Made by a program: the position numbers and the translations under genes | From: Deltaproteobacteria bacterium | GTDB lineage: Bacteria > Desulfobacterota > Desulfarculia > Adiutricales > Adiutricaceae | Direction of reading: 5' to 3' | Assembly: GCA_031263485.1 (NCBI GenBank) | Contig: JAISFS010000106.1 | Coordinates: forward strand, 1 to 38,748 | DNA length: 38,748 nt | Part shown: piece by piece, positions 1-9,615 of the stretch | How the letters are laid out: every line of letters starts with the position of its first letter | How positions within the stretch are numbered: position 1 is the first letter of the stretch | Notes under the pieces: generated by a model | Databases searched by the model: none | What the model was told of the DNA's origin: nothing | What the model saw: the letters and a program-made list of their open reading frames with translations, nothing else

Positions 1-1236
1 CTAGTGTTCAATCGCAGAAGTTCGCCAGCTTATTCCGGAGCTGGGTCCCGGTCACCTCCCTTGCCCGCCAGACGTACGCCTTGGGCTTGGCGTTGTGGTT
101 CCTTATGAAGGCGTCCAAAGCGAGAGCCAGCTCATCGGTGGACTGGAAGTTCCCTCCCTTCAGCACCGTCCTGGAGAGCTTGCCGAAGAACACCTCGCAC
201 AGGTTGAGCCAGCTGGCGGAGGTGGGCGTGTAGTGGAAGTGGACGTTCGGGTGATCCTTGAGCCACTCGTCGCATCCCTTGTGGATGCAGTAGTTGTCCA
301 TGACAATGTGAAGCTCCCGGGTCATGTCCCTGATGCCCGGGACCTCGTCAACCAGTTGTTCCATGAACTGAAGAAACTCGATCCTCCTCTTTCTCTCGTA
401 TTTCTGGGTGTAGACGATGCCTTTCTTGATGTCCAGGCCGGCGAACAGGTTGACGACCCCGTTGCGCTTGTACGTGCTGTTCATGGCCCTGACGAACCCC
501 CCGTTCCGGGTGCGGACGAAGCCGGTCGCGCGCTGGAGGGCCTGGATGCTGGTCTTCTCGTCGAGCGCTATGACCGTGCAGTTCTCGGGGGCGTTCATGT
601 ACCACCATATGACCTCCGCCGCCTTCTCGTAGAACCTGGGGTCCTTGCTCACGCACCAGGTCCGGAGCGCCCCGAGCCTTATGCCGGCCTTCCGCAGTAT
701 CCTCCCGACGATGTCCTCGGATACGGCAATCTCCTCCGCCACCATTTTGGCGGTCCAGAGGGAAGTCCCGTCGGGAGGCTTGCTGCCGAGCGTGTTAAGG
801 ACGTCGAGCGCTACCTTCTTATAGTCGTAGCTCCTCGGCTTGCCGGAACGGAGTTTGTCCAGGAGCCCCTCGACCCCTTGCTCGATGAATCGTTTCCTCC
901 ACTTCCCGACCGTGTCCGGGTCCATCCGGAGAGCCTTGCCGATATCGGTGTCGCTCATGCCCTCTCGGCTCAGGAGCACTATCTTGGCACGTTCGACAAG
1001 GTAGACAGGCAATTTCCTGCTGTTGACCCAGCCAATCAAGAATACCATCACAAAGGGGTTGATGTAGGGGCGTTCGGCTGTGCGTGACATCTTGCGTCTC
1101 CTTTCAGCCCGAACCATAGCATCTTTCCCTCTAGCTGGCTGCCCCAAAACTGCCTATGTTCCGCACCAAAAACGCCTATAAATAAACATAATTATATTTA
1201 CTTATTTCCCGATGGTCTAATGCTGCTGCACACTAG
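1..1236 (-). mobile_element. IS630-family insertion sequence, apparently complete
   Basis: The transposase gene is bracketed by imperfect terminal inverted repeats. The left end begins CTAGTGTTCA at base 1, and the reverse complement of the right end begins CTAGTGTGCA (right end at 1236). The first 16 positions agree at 12 sites, including the first seven. Both ends carry CTAG, matching the TA/CTAG target preference of IS630-type elements, so the outer TA is probably the duplicated target. The non-coding tail between gene start and right end (about 1091-1236) is AT-rich. That the window starts exactly at the element end suggests a contig that broke at a repeated IS; this is inference. Confidence 0.8.
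8..1090 (-). CDS. IS630-family DDE transposase
   Basis: This 360-residue enzyme would cut and rejoin the element ends at TA targets. An N-terminal helix-turn-helix region (about residues 25-85, with segments such as GMSDTDIGKALRMDPDTVGKW) precedes a DDE catalytic domain. The acidic residues read as Asp177 (ALDEKTSIQ), Asp265 (IVMDNYCIHK) and Glu299 (SWLNLCEVFFGKLSR), giving the D-D-34-E spacing typical of IS630/Tc1-like transposases. The ATG at 1090 was chosen because AAAGGAG lies 7 nt upstream; an in-frame start at 1147 would add 19 basic residues and lacks such a site. No frameshift or stop is visible, so the gene may be active. Confidence 0.93.
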   Translation of the reverse strand: MSRTAERPYINPFVMVFLIGWVNSRKLPVYLVERAKIVLLSREGMSDTDIGKALRMDPDTVGKWRKRFIEQGVEGLLDKLRSGKPRSYDYKKVALDVLNTLGSKPPDGTSLWTAKMVAEEIAVSEDIVGRILRKAGIRLGALRTWCVSKDPRFYEKAAEVIWWYMNAPENCTVIALDEKTSIQALQRATGFVRTRNGGFVRAMNSTYKRNGVVNLFAGLDIKKGIVYTQKYERKRRIEFLQFMEQLVDEVPGIRDMTRELHIVMDNYCIHKGCDEWLKDHPNVHFHYTPTSASWLNLCEVFFGKLSRTVLKGGNFQSTDELALALDAFIRNHNAKPKAYVWRAREVTGTQLRNKLANFCD

Positions 1237-1268
1237 GTTGCCAACCTCGCGAGATGGTTTTGGCGGAT

Positions 1269-1295
1269 GTCGGCGCGAGGGACCCTCGCGCCGAC
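1269..1295. repeat. 27-bp near-perfect palindrome
   Basis: Two 13-bp arms, GTCGGCGCGAGGG (1269-1281) and its exact reverse complement (1283-1295), are separated by one A. It sits 33 bp beyond the right end of the IS630 element. It could be a cruciform-forming site, a protein-binding site or a remnant of another mobile element; the sequence alone does not say which. Confidence 0.85.
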
Positions 1296-2713
1296 CAGGT
1301 TTCGGCGCCATGACGAAGGCGGGCTGCCCGGGCAGTCCTGGCGGCATCGGATGTCTATGCCTGACACGGACCGCCTGTCGGCGTACGCCCTTCCATGATG
1401 CGGGGTCGGTTGTCGTTCTGTCGGCACCTGCGGAAGAATGCTTTCCCATCCCATGAAGCGGAACAGGGGGAAAACGCAGGCATCGGGCGGTGATCGAGAA
1501 TCCGGCGGAGGAAGGCGGTTGGGAACCGGATGTTGCAGGCTCAAGGGGTGAGTAACTGCGGTCGATTCGGGCTACGGAGCACATTCGGATCTACCGTGCT
1601 TTCAGGCGACAGCAGGGCAGGGAGACCGTGCGTCTGAATGTCTTGTGAATCTGGAAACCGTTTCGGAGGCTTAGCCTCCGCTCTCCGCTTTCACCGCCCC
1701 CCAGCCTGCACAAGGATGTTGTCGATGTGGCGGTGCCAAAGCAGCGCCTTAATCAGTGCCTGATATGGCGGCCGTTCTTATCGGACCGGTCATCGGGCTG
1801 TTTGGCTCGCTTCTGTGATTCTCGCCGGTTTCGGCGGTGTCCACAGTGCGCGCCCATCGACGGCGACTGTCGCGGTGGGCTTCAATTGATCTCCGAATTC
1901 TGCAATTCCCGACCATCTGGAAACCGGATATCTGATGCCGGATATTGGATCGTTCTGGCAGAGACCATGACCCTGTCGAAAAATCTGATAAGGACTTGTC
2001 GTTTGTTGATAGCATTGCGCAAGAAGCTATTGTCGGTCATCATTGAATCATGGGTTATCCAAGGGTGATGTCCGAAAAAAATCCTTTCCGGGCTTGAGTG
2101 AGGGGAAAAGGGCATGTCGACAGGCAAACTGCTCTGAAATTAAAGATGAGAAAATCGGCACTTTGGTCAAGACAAGTGCGCCGATGGCCATGTTTGGCAT
2201 GAAGAGGTACTTTTACTCATTGAAGAACAGTTATTGTTGTGTATACCTTTCTAAAAGCTCTAAAAGCTGTGATAAACGGGAAGCGTTTGATGATCATGTA
2301 AAGTGTATGAATGGGGCGGCGGGCAATTCCATGGGCGGCACTCCTCGCTGTGCACGATATGGATCGGGCCTAGCAATATTTTTCTGTTGCTCGGAGAATG
2401 CCCCCGAATCTTCTCAGCGATGACCTTATACGTGAGTCAGATCATGACGGGGATATCAATACTTTACGGAAAGGTTCCTCAGAGGAGGGCACCGATTGCG
2501 TCTGTCTGAGGATGGGGAGGTTCTGGGTTCAGCTACGATGAGATCTATTTTACAGGTCAAGTCATTTTTATGATCGCGATGACCATTGCTCTTGAAAATT
2601 AGGAGGTTCCGTACGTATCGTCTTAGCTGGATAGTCTTAGCATATTCAGCCAGGGAAGAAGATTCAGATTCAGGGTTGAAAAGGGTTGAACATACTCAGG
2701 TTACAGCTCATTT

Positions 2714-2739
2714 CCATCGGCACTCCGGGGTGCCGATGG
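2714..2739. terminator. Hairpin, possible terminator
   Basis: A perfect 10-bp stem (CCATCGGCAC, 2714-2723, with GTGCCGATGG, 2730-2739) encloses a 6-nt loop. On the plus strand it is followed by CTTTGCTT, only a weak T-tract. It lies about 160 bp beyond the 3' end of the minus-strand gene ending at 2898, so it could also end that transcript. Function is inferred from structure only. Confidence 0.4.
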
Positions 2740-2897
2740 CTTTGCTTGAAGAGGCGATGATGTCAAGACATCTTCTGATTTCGTCTGGAGGCGTAAACTT
2801 GTAGCTTTTGGGGAATATGGCATGGTCGTTTGCCACATGATGATGTCTGGCATGCCTGATATGTCGTTTATCCATTTTGAAAGTTAGAGCTCTTTCG

Positions 2898-3995
2898 CTA
2901 CATTATGCGCGCTGATTCCTTGGCCCTGACCCAGTATCCGTAAATGGTGTTGATGTCCTTGTTAATCATTTGAGCATCGCCGAGAATTTCCATTTTCATG
3001 ATAATGTAATCGGAAAATCCGATTGTGTCAGATTTCCTTTTAGCGTATCCCCACATTTTAAAATTTTCAGAATAACCTTTCTTGCTTATCGGCATATAAT
3101 CAATAAATTCCTTACCTGAAAATAACGGAGAGAACTGAAAGTCACCTTTTTTGATTGTCCACCTGTAGTCCATGATACTCCTATCTTTAAGTCTTGTCTG
3201 TGTATAATGGATCAACCGATCAACACGCGAGAGATGCGCTAGATGCATAAAAGGATAGAACTCGCTATCATCCGAATATTTCAATGTGAACCGCACTTTG
3301 GAGCGAAGAGGCCTGTCAATGTCGCTAGTGAAAGAGAAATATCCAAGAATTTTAAAAGCGTTGTTGTGCCTGATATTTCCAAATAATGTCCTAAATCCAG
3401 TTTCGGAAATAGTTTCGTTAGGCTGAAATGTATAGTATTTGAGAAAATCCTTGACTTTTTCCCTGAAGATTATCTTCCTTTCAGCGTGATTTTCTCCATC
3501 TAAGTGACCAGATTGAAGGAACACACATCCGTCATCGAGAAAAAATGCTACGGCATAATCACCTGCCGTTTGTTCATATTCGCCTTGAGGCCAAAACATG
3601 ACGGCCTTATGTTGGGACAACAGTGATAATTCGTGATCATCTTCTTGATATGGAGGCAATAGTTTATTAAAATTCGGTTCGCATCGGGTGTCTTCGGATT
3701 CAGGGGTATTCTTGCTTTTAATCTCCGCATTCCTTCTTTCCGACAGATCAACGGTGTTGCCCGGATAAACGATGCTGAAATTGAAACGGTTATAGACAGG
3801 ATTAAGTGTAAAAAAATCTGGCAAATCGAATGAAAACGAACCAAATCGAATTTCTTTGAATTTGATCCCGGAAAAATCAGGTGTTAAATCGACATAAGTG
3901 TGATTATAGGAAAGAATCAAGATCGATATTGCTATGGCCAAGAGAAACAGGCCGTCAACCAGTGAGCCGGCAATACATTTCAACAATTTATACAT
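2898..3995 (-). CDS. Unrecognised membrane-anchored protein, family A copy 1
   Basis: This 365-residue protein is not one I recognise. It has a short positively charged N-terminus, one hydrophobic helix (about residues 13-30) and then a long hydrophilic part, so the bulk is probably periplasmic. Visible landmarks are FGSFSFDLPDFF (51-62), Cys105, the block AVMFWPQGEYEQ (131-142), Cys157 in DDGC, SIMDYRW in the C-terminal half and a tail reading YGYWVRAKESAR. It is closely similar along its length to the gene at 9616-10710 and more distantly to the B genes at 11140-12270 and 4398-5638. The ATG at 3995 was chosen because GGAGGG lies 10 nt upstream; the longer in-frame extension lacks counterpart sequence in the paralogue. 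It is AT-richer than the housekeeping genes, which hints at transfer. Confidence 0.85.
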   Translation of the reverse strand: MYKLLKCIAGSLVDGLFLLAIAISILILSYNHTYVDLTPDFSGIKFKEIRFGSFSFDLPDFFTLNPVYNRFNFSIVYPGNTVDLSERRNAEIKSKNTPESEDTRCEPNFNKLLPPYQEDDHELSLLSQHKAVMFWPQGEYEQTAGDYAVAFFLDDGCVFLQSGHLDGENHAERKIIFREKVKDFLKYYTFQPNETISETGFRTLFGNIRHNNAFKILGYFSFTSDIDRPLRSKVRFTLKYSDDSEFYPFMHLAHLSRVDRLIHYTQTRLKDRSIMDYRWTIKKGDFQFSPLFSGKEFIDYMPISKKGYSENFKMWGYAKRKSDTIGFSDYIIMKMEILGDAQMINKDINTIYGYWVRAKESARIM

Positions 3996-4397
3996 TTTAT
4001 TTTTTCCCTCCGATTCAGATGAACTGATTTCCGCTTTGCAACACAAGCCACGATCTGATCCACATTCCGAATGGAGAAGGCAATCAATGCATGGAATATC
4101 TGGCCTCGCAATAGAGAATAACCGCAACACATGCAGTCGTTATTTCGATGTTACCGGTTACCGTTATGGTACGGTTCATAATACTTGACATGTGAAAGTC
4201 TTCTGAAGTCATTAGATGACTTACTGTTGAGATTGATCAGGATCTGTCAGAATTTGCCGTAAGTTATAGAAGGCGGATTTGACTGCTTTATGGTCAGAAG
4301 CGGTATCGATGTTGGAGTGGAGAGTTTGCTAATAGTCGCAGGTAATGGTGGCGTAAAGAATGCATGAATGTCATCATGCACAGCAATCGGAACATTG
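3996..4397. other. Spacer between family A copy 1 and family B pseudogene
   Basis: About 400 bases without a supported gene. Its B-proximal end (about 4260-4397) resembles in patches the corresponding spacer 11000-11139 between the second B/A pair, and the two spacers have similar length (402 versus 429 bases). This supports duplication of the whole two-gene unit rather than of single genes. Confidence 0.5.
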
Positions 4398-5638
4398 TCA
4401 AATGACACGTGCGGACTCTTTTGCCCAGACCCAATATCCATACAAGGCATTTAAGTCCGGATGTTTAAGTTGATTATCATAAGGTAAAATCATACGAACG
4501 ATTATGTCGTTATAAGTTCTGCCTGGAGAATTATTATCGTGTGCCAAGGCCGCTGCTATGAATTGCGTTGCATGTTTCTTGTTTTCAAAAGCTATTTCGA
4601 TTCTTTCTGTTCCGGAATAACGTGAAGAAAACTGAAAATCGGCATACCTGTATGCCGATTTGAAATCCATAATATTTTCATGCGTAATACTACCATCTGT
4701 TGTTGATATATCAAGTCGAGGAGATAAATTTGAAAGATCCTCAAATATATAATACTTCCTTGAAAGGCCAAAGTAGTTACGAAAACTGATTTGGAAGTAT
4801 AAAGTGCTATCAGGAAATCTTGGATCTTTTTGGTGGCAAACCTGAATGTTGTATCGATTTTAATCAAATCACTTTGGCATATGACCCCCAGTGCTGTAAA
4901 AAAAGCATTGTCTGAAGTTGAAATATTATCTGTTGAAAATTGATAATAGGAAAAAAAATCGATTATCTTATTCCGGAAATTCGTCATTCTTTTGTCTTCA
5001 TTTTCGTATTCATCGACGTCAATCTTCAGCTACACGCATCCTAAATCCAAAAAGAATACCGCAAAGTAATAATTTATGCGGCCAGGTAGAAATTCTTTCG
5101 GGGTAAATACGATTGTTCGGTATTGAGAAAGACTCGAGATCATGTCATCCTCTTCTTGATTATAATTATCAAACTCATGGCCGTAACAGCGACTTTGATT
5201 ATGCCGCACGTATGCTGTTACATCTGAATCTGGATAAATTGTTTCAGTGAGATATAAGCGATAACCTGGGGAAGTGACGCCGATTGATGTTGCAGTACGT
5301 GATTCCAAAGAAAAAATATCTGGCAATTCAAAAGACAATACACCTGCCTTGAATTGTATAAATTTGGTATCTGAAAATACAGGCTTCAATTCAATGAGTG
5401 TATAATAAAAATAGCCACGAATAAACAAAAAAGCTACGGCAAATAGGAATAATGCCCCCGCTACGGCGAAAGCTAAACGTCTTAATGGGCGCAACAGTCT
5501 TATATAACGTTTGATATATTGGATTCCTTTTGCGGACTTAAAATTTGAGTTTTCATTGTTGCCATCGATATCATGACAGATAGCAGTCGATATGTTCGGT
5601 TTGTCGGATGATAGCCGGTGCGGACGATCGACCTTCAT
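4398..5638 (-). pseudogene. Broken family B gene
   Basis: A B-type gene about as long as the intact copy at 11140-12270, but disrupted. The first part (5638 down to 5030) encodes an N-terminal region, a hydrophobic helix, the LSFELPDIFSL motif and both conserved cysteines (SRCYGHEF and DLGC). It then meets an in-frame TAG at 5030-5032. The same frame resumes with LKIDVDEYENEDKRMTNFRNK, matching the intact copy. Near 4835, around a run of A residues, the frame shifts and continues as PRFPDSTLYFQISF, then IMDFKSAYRYADFQFSSRYSG, ending in the diagnostic YGYWVWAKESARVI tail before the stop at 4398. The original start at 5638 keeps a GGGAG site 8 nt upstream. One nonsense change and one frameshift suggest recent inactivation, or less likely sequencing error. 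Confidence 0.85.
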
Positions 5639-7463
5639 TGTGACGAGCTCCCTTCATGAACTGGAGATACAATGGTAAAATTTGACTAATCCATCAAGAG
5701 TATTCATCTGCATTACAAAATAGTCGGCTGAATGCTAAGTAAAGTTTTCATGTGAATGGCAAAGGGAAGCGTTCAGCCCATGATTTTGGGAGTATTCGTT
5801 CTACGGCGGAGGGCAGGGGATGAGCACCCTTACCACTCTCGTGAAGGTTAAGTCAGACGATATTACGATAAAAATCAATGAGAATACTTGAGATCATTAT
5901 GATAAATATTGACTCTAGGTAACTGATATCGGTTGCGAGAATCTTAAGGCAAGTATTGACGCTTGGATTCGAATACTCACCCTGGATCTGCTTACGAATA
6001 TCTTAATGCTAAAGTCTAAACCTTGGAAAAGATAAAGTCAATGATTTCTTTCGTACCAGTTCTAGGTACAGGAATATCAAGCCGGGTATTATTTTCATCG
6101 ATCATGGAGTCAGAATCTTCGGTTCAGTACCTGTCCATTTTGGGGTTGCCGGTATTTCGAGTCCGTAACTCGGTACATATGTTAGGATACCTGAATGAGA
6201 ACAGGAGAAACGGTTACTCGATTTCGTCCTTAGACGTATTCTTGACGTTTGCAGGGTAGGAATTTCCTGATCAAAGGTGGACTGATTTCCTGAGGGCGTC
6301 ATCATTTCATCAATGACAGTAAGGAAGGATTTAAGGGCATCCGTCCGGGATAGTTCGCCTTTACCTCATGAATGCCTTTAAGGTTGCCGTTCTCAACGAG
6401 CGGTAGGGAGATATTGAGTTCCCATGAGAGGAGTCATTCCTTTGAATCCCTGAGAAAAATTAAGGCAAGTCCCATGATCCATTGGCTTTCACCGGTACTG
6501 GGTCAGGATGGTCGAAAATAATGCTACGGTGACAGTCTGGGTAGAAACTGTCAAACATCGACTACCGAGACCGAGCGGAGGTTTAATCAGGATCTCGTAA
6601 TCCGCAGGCTTTCCAATCGTCATGGCTCCGGCTTTCGTCTATTTCCGGAATGGCGGACGGGTTGTCATCTCTGACAGCCGGAAGTGAACTTGCGGCAGTT
6701 TACTGGGGACCTGGAAGCGAAAATGACAGCCTGCCAATCATCATTTCGGAGTCGCTCGAACCGATCGGATATGTGAGACCATCAGATCTTACGTGTGGCC
6801 GAGGTTCATTTGGGAGTTCTCTGGAAGCATGGCCTGAACGGCAAAATAGTCTCGCGGAACTGAATGATTCCGTCGGCATTCTTCCCTCTATAGCCATGGT
6901 GATTCTCTTGCAAGGTGATTCGGCGAAGCAAGTCTGGAAGTCGGAAATCGACATGCCATGCCAGGGTGAGGGAGTCGGCTTTATGCCTCCAGTGCCTTTC
7001 ATGCGTTGCATGAATGACATTTGCAGCAATTATGCTGAAACAGACAACGTGAGCGGCATTCGTTTACGCGGGAAGCCGCCATTGGTTTCTGGCTCTGTAT
7101 TGAAGAAGCCTGAAGTATGAGAAATGAAGGTATCGGGGAAGCCGGGTGAGAATCAAGCACCTTTACCGGGCAATCCGGTTCTTCGGGTTGTCATTTGGTC
7201 TTTAAAAATCGGTTGATTTGTTTTATTCTTGAAAATCGGTCTAATCCGCAGGTTTCCGGAAGTTCGCTTGTTGGCCCCGGGGCCTTTCTGAGAGGTCCAA
7301 CGGTCGCCCTAAACGAAAAGGTCTGACCCAGGGCCAGGGCTTCTCAGGAATGCAGAGCGCCCGTGGCCCGAGTTTCTGTCGTACCGATGATAGGCCTGCC
7401 AACCCGGGCCGCAATGCTGGGCCAGTGGCCCGCCACAGGGCCTACCGGCCCGGAAAGGTTACC
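5639..7463. other. 1.8-kb gene-free stretch
   Basis: I see no recognisable gene. The longest frame (6650-7120, plus, 156 codons) has no convincing ribosome-binding site and no recognisable motif, and an equally open antisense frame overlaps it. The stretch just upstream of the metallo-beta-lactamase gene (7200-7250) is AT-rich, with two similar AAAATCGGT segments, and may contain that gene's promoter, but no clear -35/-10 pair can be assigned. Confidence 0.55.
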
Positions 7464-9086
7464 GTGAAAATCAAATGCCTGGGTGCGGTCCGAACAGTGA
7501 CCGGCTCCTGCTACCAGCTCGAAAATCCCGGCACGGGCCTGACTCTGCTGGACTGCGGCCTCTTCCAGGGCGGGCGACAGACAGAGCTCCGGAACTTCAA
7601 TACCCCCGTCTACAAGCCCGAGGCGGTCACGGGCATTGTCGTCACCCACGCCCACATGGACCACTCAGGACTCGTTCCCAGGCTGGTCAAGGCCGGTTAC
7701 CGCGGGCCGGTCTACGCGAGCGGTGCCACGGCGGATCTTTTGGGCATCCTCTGGGCCGACGGGGCCCATATCCAGGAACAGGAAGCCAAGTGGAAGACCC
7801 GCAAGAACAGCCGCCAGGGGGGAAGCGCCGTGGCTCCCCTGTATACGGAGGAGGACACGAAAATGGCGTCCGATCTGTTGCGGCCCGTGGGATACGGGGC
7901 CGACATCGAGCTTGAGGGCGGGCTGGCTGCGAGATTTTTCCAGGCTGGCCATATCCTTGGGGCGGCCAGCGTCCAGATAACGGCCCCCGAGAATGGGGGA
8001 GAGACTCGGGTGCTTTTTTCGGGCGATCTGGGCCGCAAGGGCCAGCTCCTGGTACCCGATCCTGATGCGCCCCCGCGCTCGGACGCCGTCTTCATGGAGA
8101 CCACCTACGGGAACCGCCTCCACAAGAGCCTGGACGAGTCCATCGAGGAATTCTTCGGGGTGGTGGATGAGGCCGTCAAAAGCGGCGCGGGCCGGATCCT
8201 TATCCCCGCCTTCGCGGTCGAGCGGACCCAGGAGATCCTCTTCCTGCTGGCCAAGGCATACTTCAGCGGCAGGATACCCAAGGATCTGCCCATTATCCTG
8301 GATTCCCCCCTGGCCATCGGGGCGAGCGAAGTTTACCTGAAGCATCCGGAACTCTACGACGAGGAGGCCTCCGCCCTGAACGCCCTGCGTCAGGGTCCCC
8401 AGCACATGCCAACCCTGAAGATCACCCGCACCGCCGAAGAGAGCCAGCGTATAAACGACGTGCCCGGCCCGGCGATAGTGATTGCCGGTTCGGGAATGGC
8501 CAACGCGGGCAGGATTCTCCATCACCTGAAGCACAACCTCTGGCGTCCGGACTGCCATGTGGTATTCGTGGGCTTCCAGGCACAGGGGACCACGGGCCGG
8601 AGACTCGTGGAGGGGGCCACGGAGGTGAAGATCTTCCGTGAGGCAATCACGGTCAAGGCCAAGATCCATACCATCGGCGGTTTCTCCGGACACGCCGACC
8701 AGCGCGAGCTTACGGAGTGGCTCAAGCCCCAGATCCATCCCGGCCTGACAGTCGTCCTGGTACATGGCGAGGAGCAGGGGACGCTGGCTTACCAGGCTCA
8801 CCTGACATCACTATTCCCGGACCTGGCTACCGTGGTCCCCCATTGGCTGGAGGTTTTGGACATAACGTCCAAGGAAGCGGCGGTCATCCCTGCGGAGGCA
8901 ACCCCCGAAGCCATGGCCCCCGCTCCCGCGTCGGAATACATGGATAGCGCCGAAGCCCGGAGCATGCTTCGCCGCCTGGACCGCCTTAAGGAGAGCTTCG
9001 GACGCAGGCAGGAGGGTTTCGCACCTAATTCCCTCGCCAATCTGGAGGCTCTTCTGAACATGGTCGAAGAGATTATCTTACGCTGA
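7464..9086 (+). CDS. Beta-CASP metallo-beta-lactamase-fold RNase-like protein
   Basis: This 540-residue protein has the architecture of RNA-processing metallo-beta-lactamase/beta-CASP hydrolases (CPSF73-like and YsxB-type bacterial relatives). It is predicted to be a cytoplasmic Zn-dependent nuclease. The metal-binding motif THAHMDH (61-67) is intact, followed by AGHILGAAS, FSGDLG, an ETTYGNR segment, the beta-CASP region (ILIPAFAVERTQE, VIAGSGMANAGRILHHL) and GFSGHADQ, then VLVHGE. A roughly 55-residue C-terminal tail is family-variable. The GTG at 7464 is preferred: GGAAAGG lies 6 nt upstream and the protein then starts MKIKCLGAVRTVTGS as in homologues; an ATG at 7350 would add 38 unrelated residues. 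It is GC-rich and on the opposite strand to the AT-rich A/B genes that flank it on both sides. Confidence 0.93.
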   Translation: MKIKCLGAVRTVTGSCYQLENPGTGLTLLDCGLFQGGRQTELRNFNTPVYKPEAVTGIVVTHAHMDHSGLVPRLVKAGYRGPVYASGATADLLGILWADGAHIQEQEAKWKTRKNSRQGGSAVAPLYTEEDTKMASDLLRPVGYGADIELEGGLAARFFQAGHILGAASVQITAPENGGETRVLFSGDLGRKGQLLVPDPDAPPRSDAVFMETTYGNRLHKSLDESIEEFFGVVDEAVKSGAGRILIPAFAVERTQEILFLLAKAYFSGRIPKDLPIILDSPLAIGASEVYLKHPELYDEEASALNALRQGPQHMPTLKITRTAEESQRINDVPGPAIVIAGSGMANAGRILHHLKHNLWRPDCHVVFVGFQAQGTTGRRLVEGATEVKIFREAITVKAKIHTIGGFSGHADQRELTEWLKPQIHPGLTVVLVHGEEQGTLAYQAHLTSLFPDLATVVPHWLEVLDITSKEAAVIPAEATPEAMAPAPASEYMDSAEARSMLRRLDRLKESFGRRQEGFAPNSLANLEALLNMVEEIILR

Positions 9087-9615
9087 TATCGTAACGTGCA
9101 CTTGGAAATAGAATGTTGACTCCAGATGGATTGTAGCCGAGTACGCCTAAACAGATATAGCGAAGGTCATGACATGTGGCTTTGTTGACGAATCGGGCTG
9201 GACAGGGTAATGCGTCAGGAAGCCGTTTGAAGGAGTTCTGCTTCTTCTTTGCCTGACCCGCGATCATCGCGTTTGGGTTTTGAGATTTGGCAAAGGTGGA
9301 GTGTGCTCGATAAATTTCAAACATAGGGAACCGCTGAACGGCACATGAAATATAACTTGAGCGCAGGCCGAAATGACTGGAAATCGAAGGAAGCGTTGAT
9401 CGAGTCCATAAGCGTTTGTCCATTGTGGAAGTTTGATCCAACTGTTCTGATGAGATGAGATGAGATGAGGCTAAGGAGTTTTAGATTTTTTGGTGAATGA
9501 GTACCTTTGCAATATTTGGGCTATGTAGTTGGTAATATATCTCTATACTTTGTTTCAGTAAATTTAGATTAAGGTTGGGATTTTGTGAACCATTTGGAAC
9601 GTGTATGAACATCTG
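9087..9615. other. Spacer with short tandem repeat
   Basis: No supported gene. A 5-bp repeat (GATGA-type, four units) occupies 9449-9470. The last 130 bases, downstream of the family A gene on the minus strand, are strongly AT-rich. No clear terminator hairpin is visible. Confidence 0.5.

Larger units (their letters stand above)
1237..2897. other. Gene-free stretch with palindrome and hairpin
   Basis: No reading frame here looks coding or is recognisable. The first 500 bases are GC-rich and the remainder AT-richer. It contains a near-perfect 27-bp palindrome (1269-1295), a short palindrome AGGTTGCCAACCT just inside the boundary with the IS, and a 10-bp-stem hairpin at 2714-2739. It may contain eroded genes, but I cannot identify any. 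Confidence 0.6.

Noticed and set aside
95..1087. 330-codon plus-strand frame opposite the transposase gene
   Set aside because: Antisense shadow of the GC-rich IS630 transposase; no motif, while the minus frame has all DDE residues and a good ribosome-binding site.
6650..7120. 156-codon plus-strand frame in the 5639-7463 gap
   Set aside because: No clear ribosome-binding site and no recognisable motif; an equally open antisense frame overlaps it.
7665..8801. 378-codon minus-strand frame opposite the metallo-beta-lactamase gene
   Set aside because: Antisense shadow; the plus frame contains the complete catalytic motif set.
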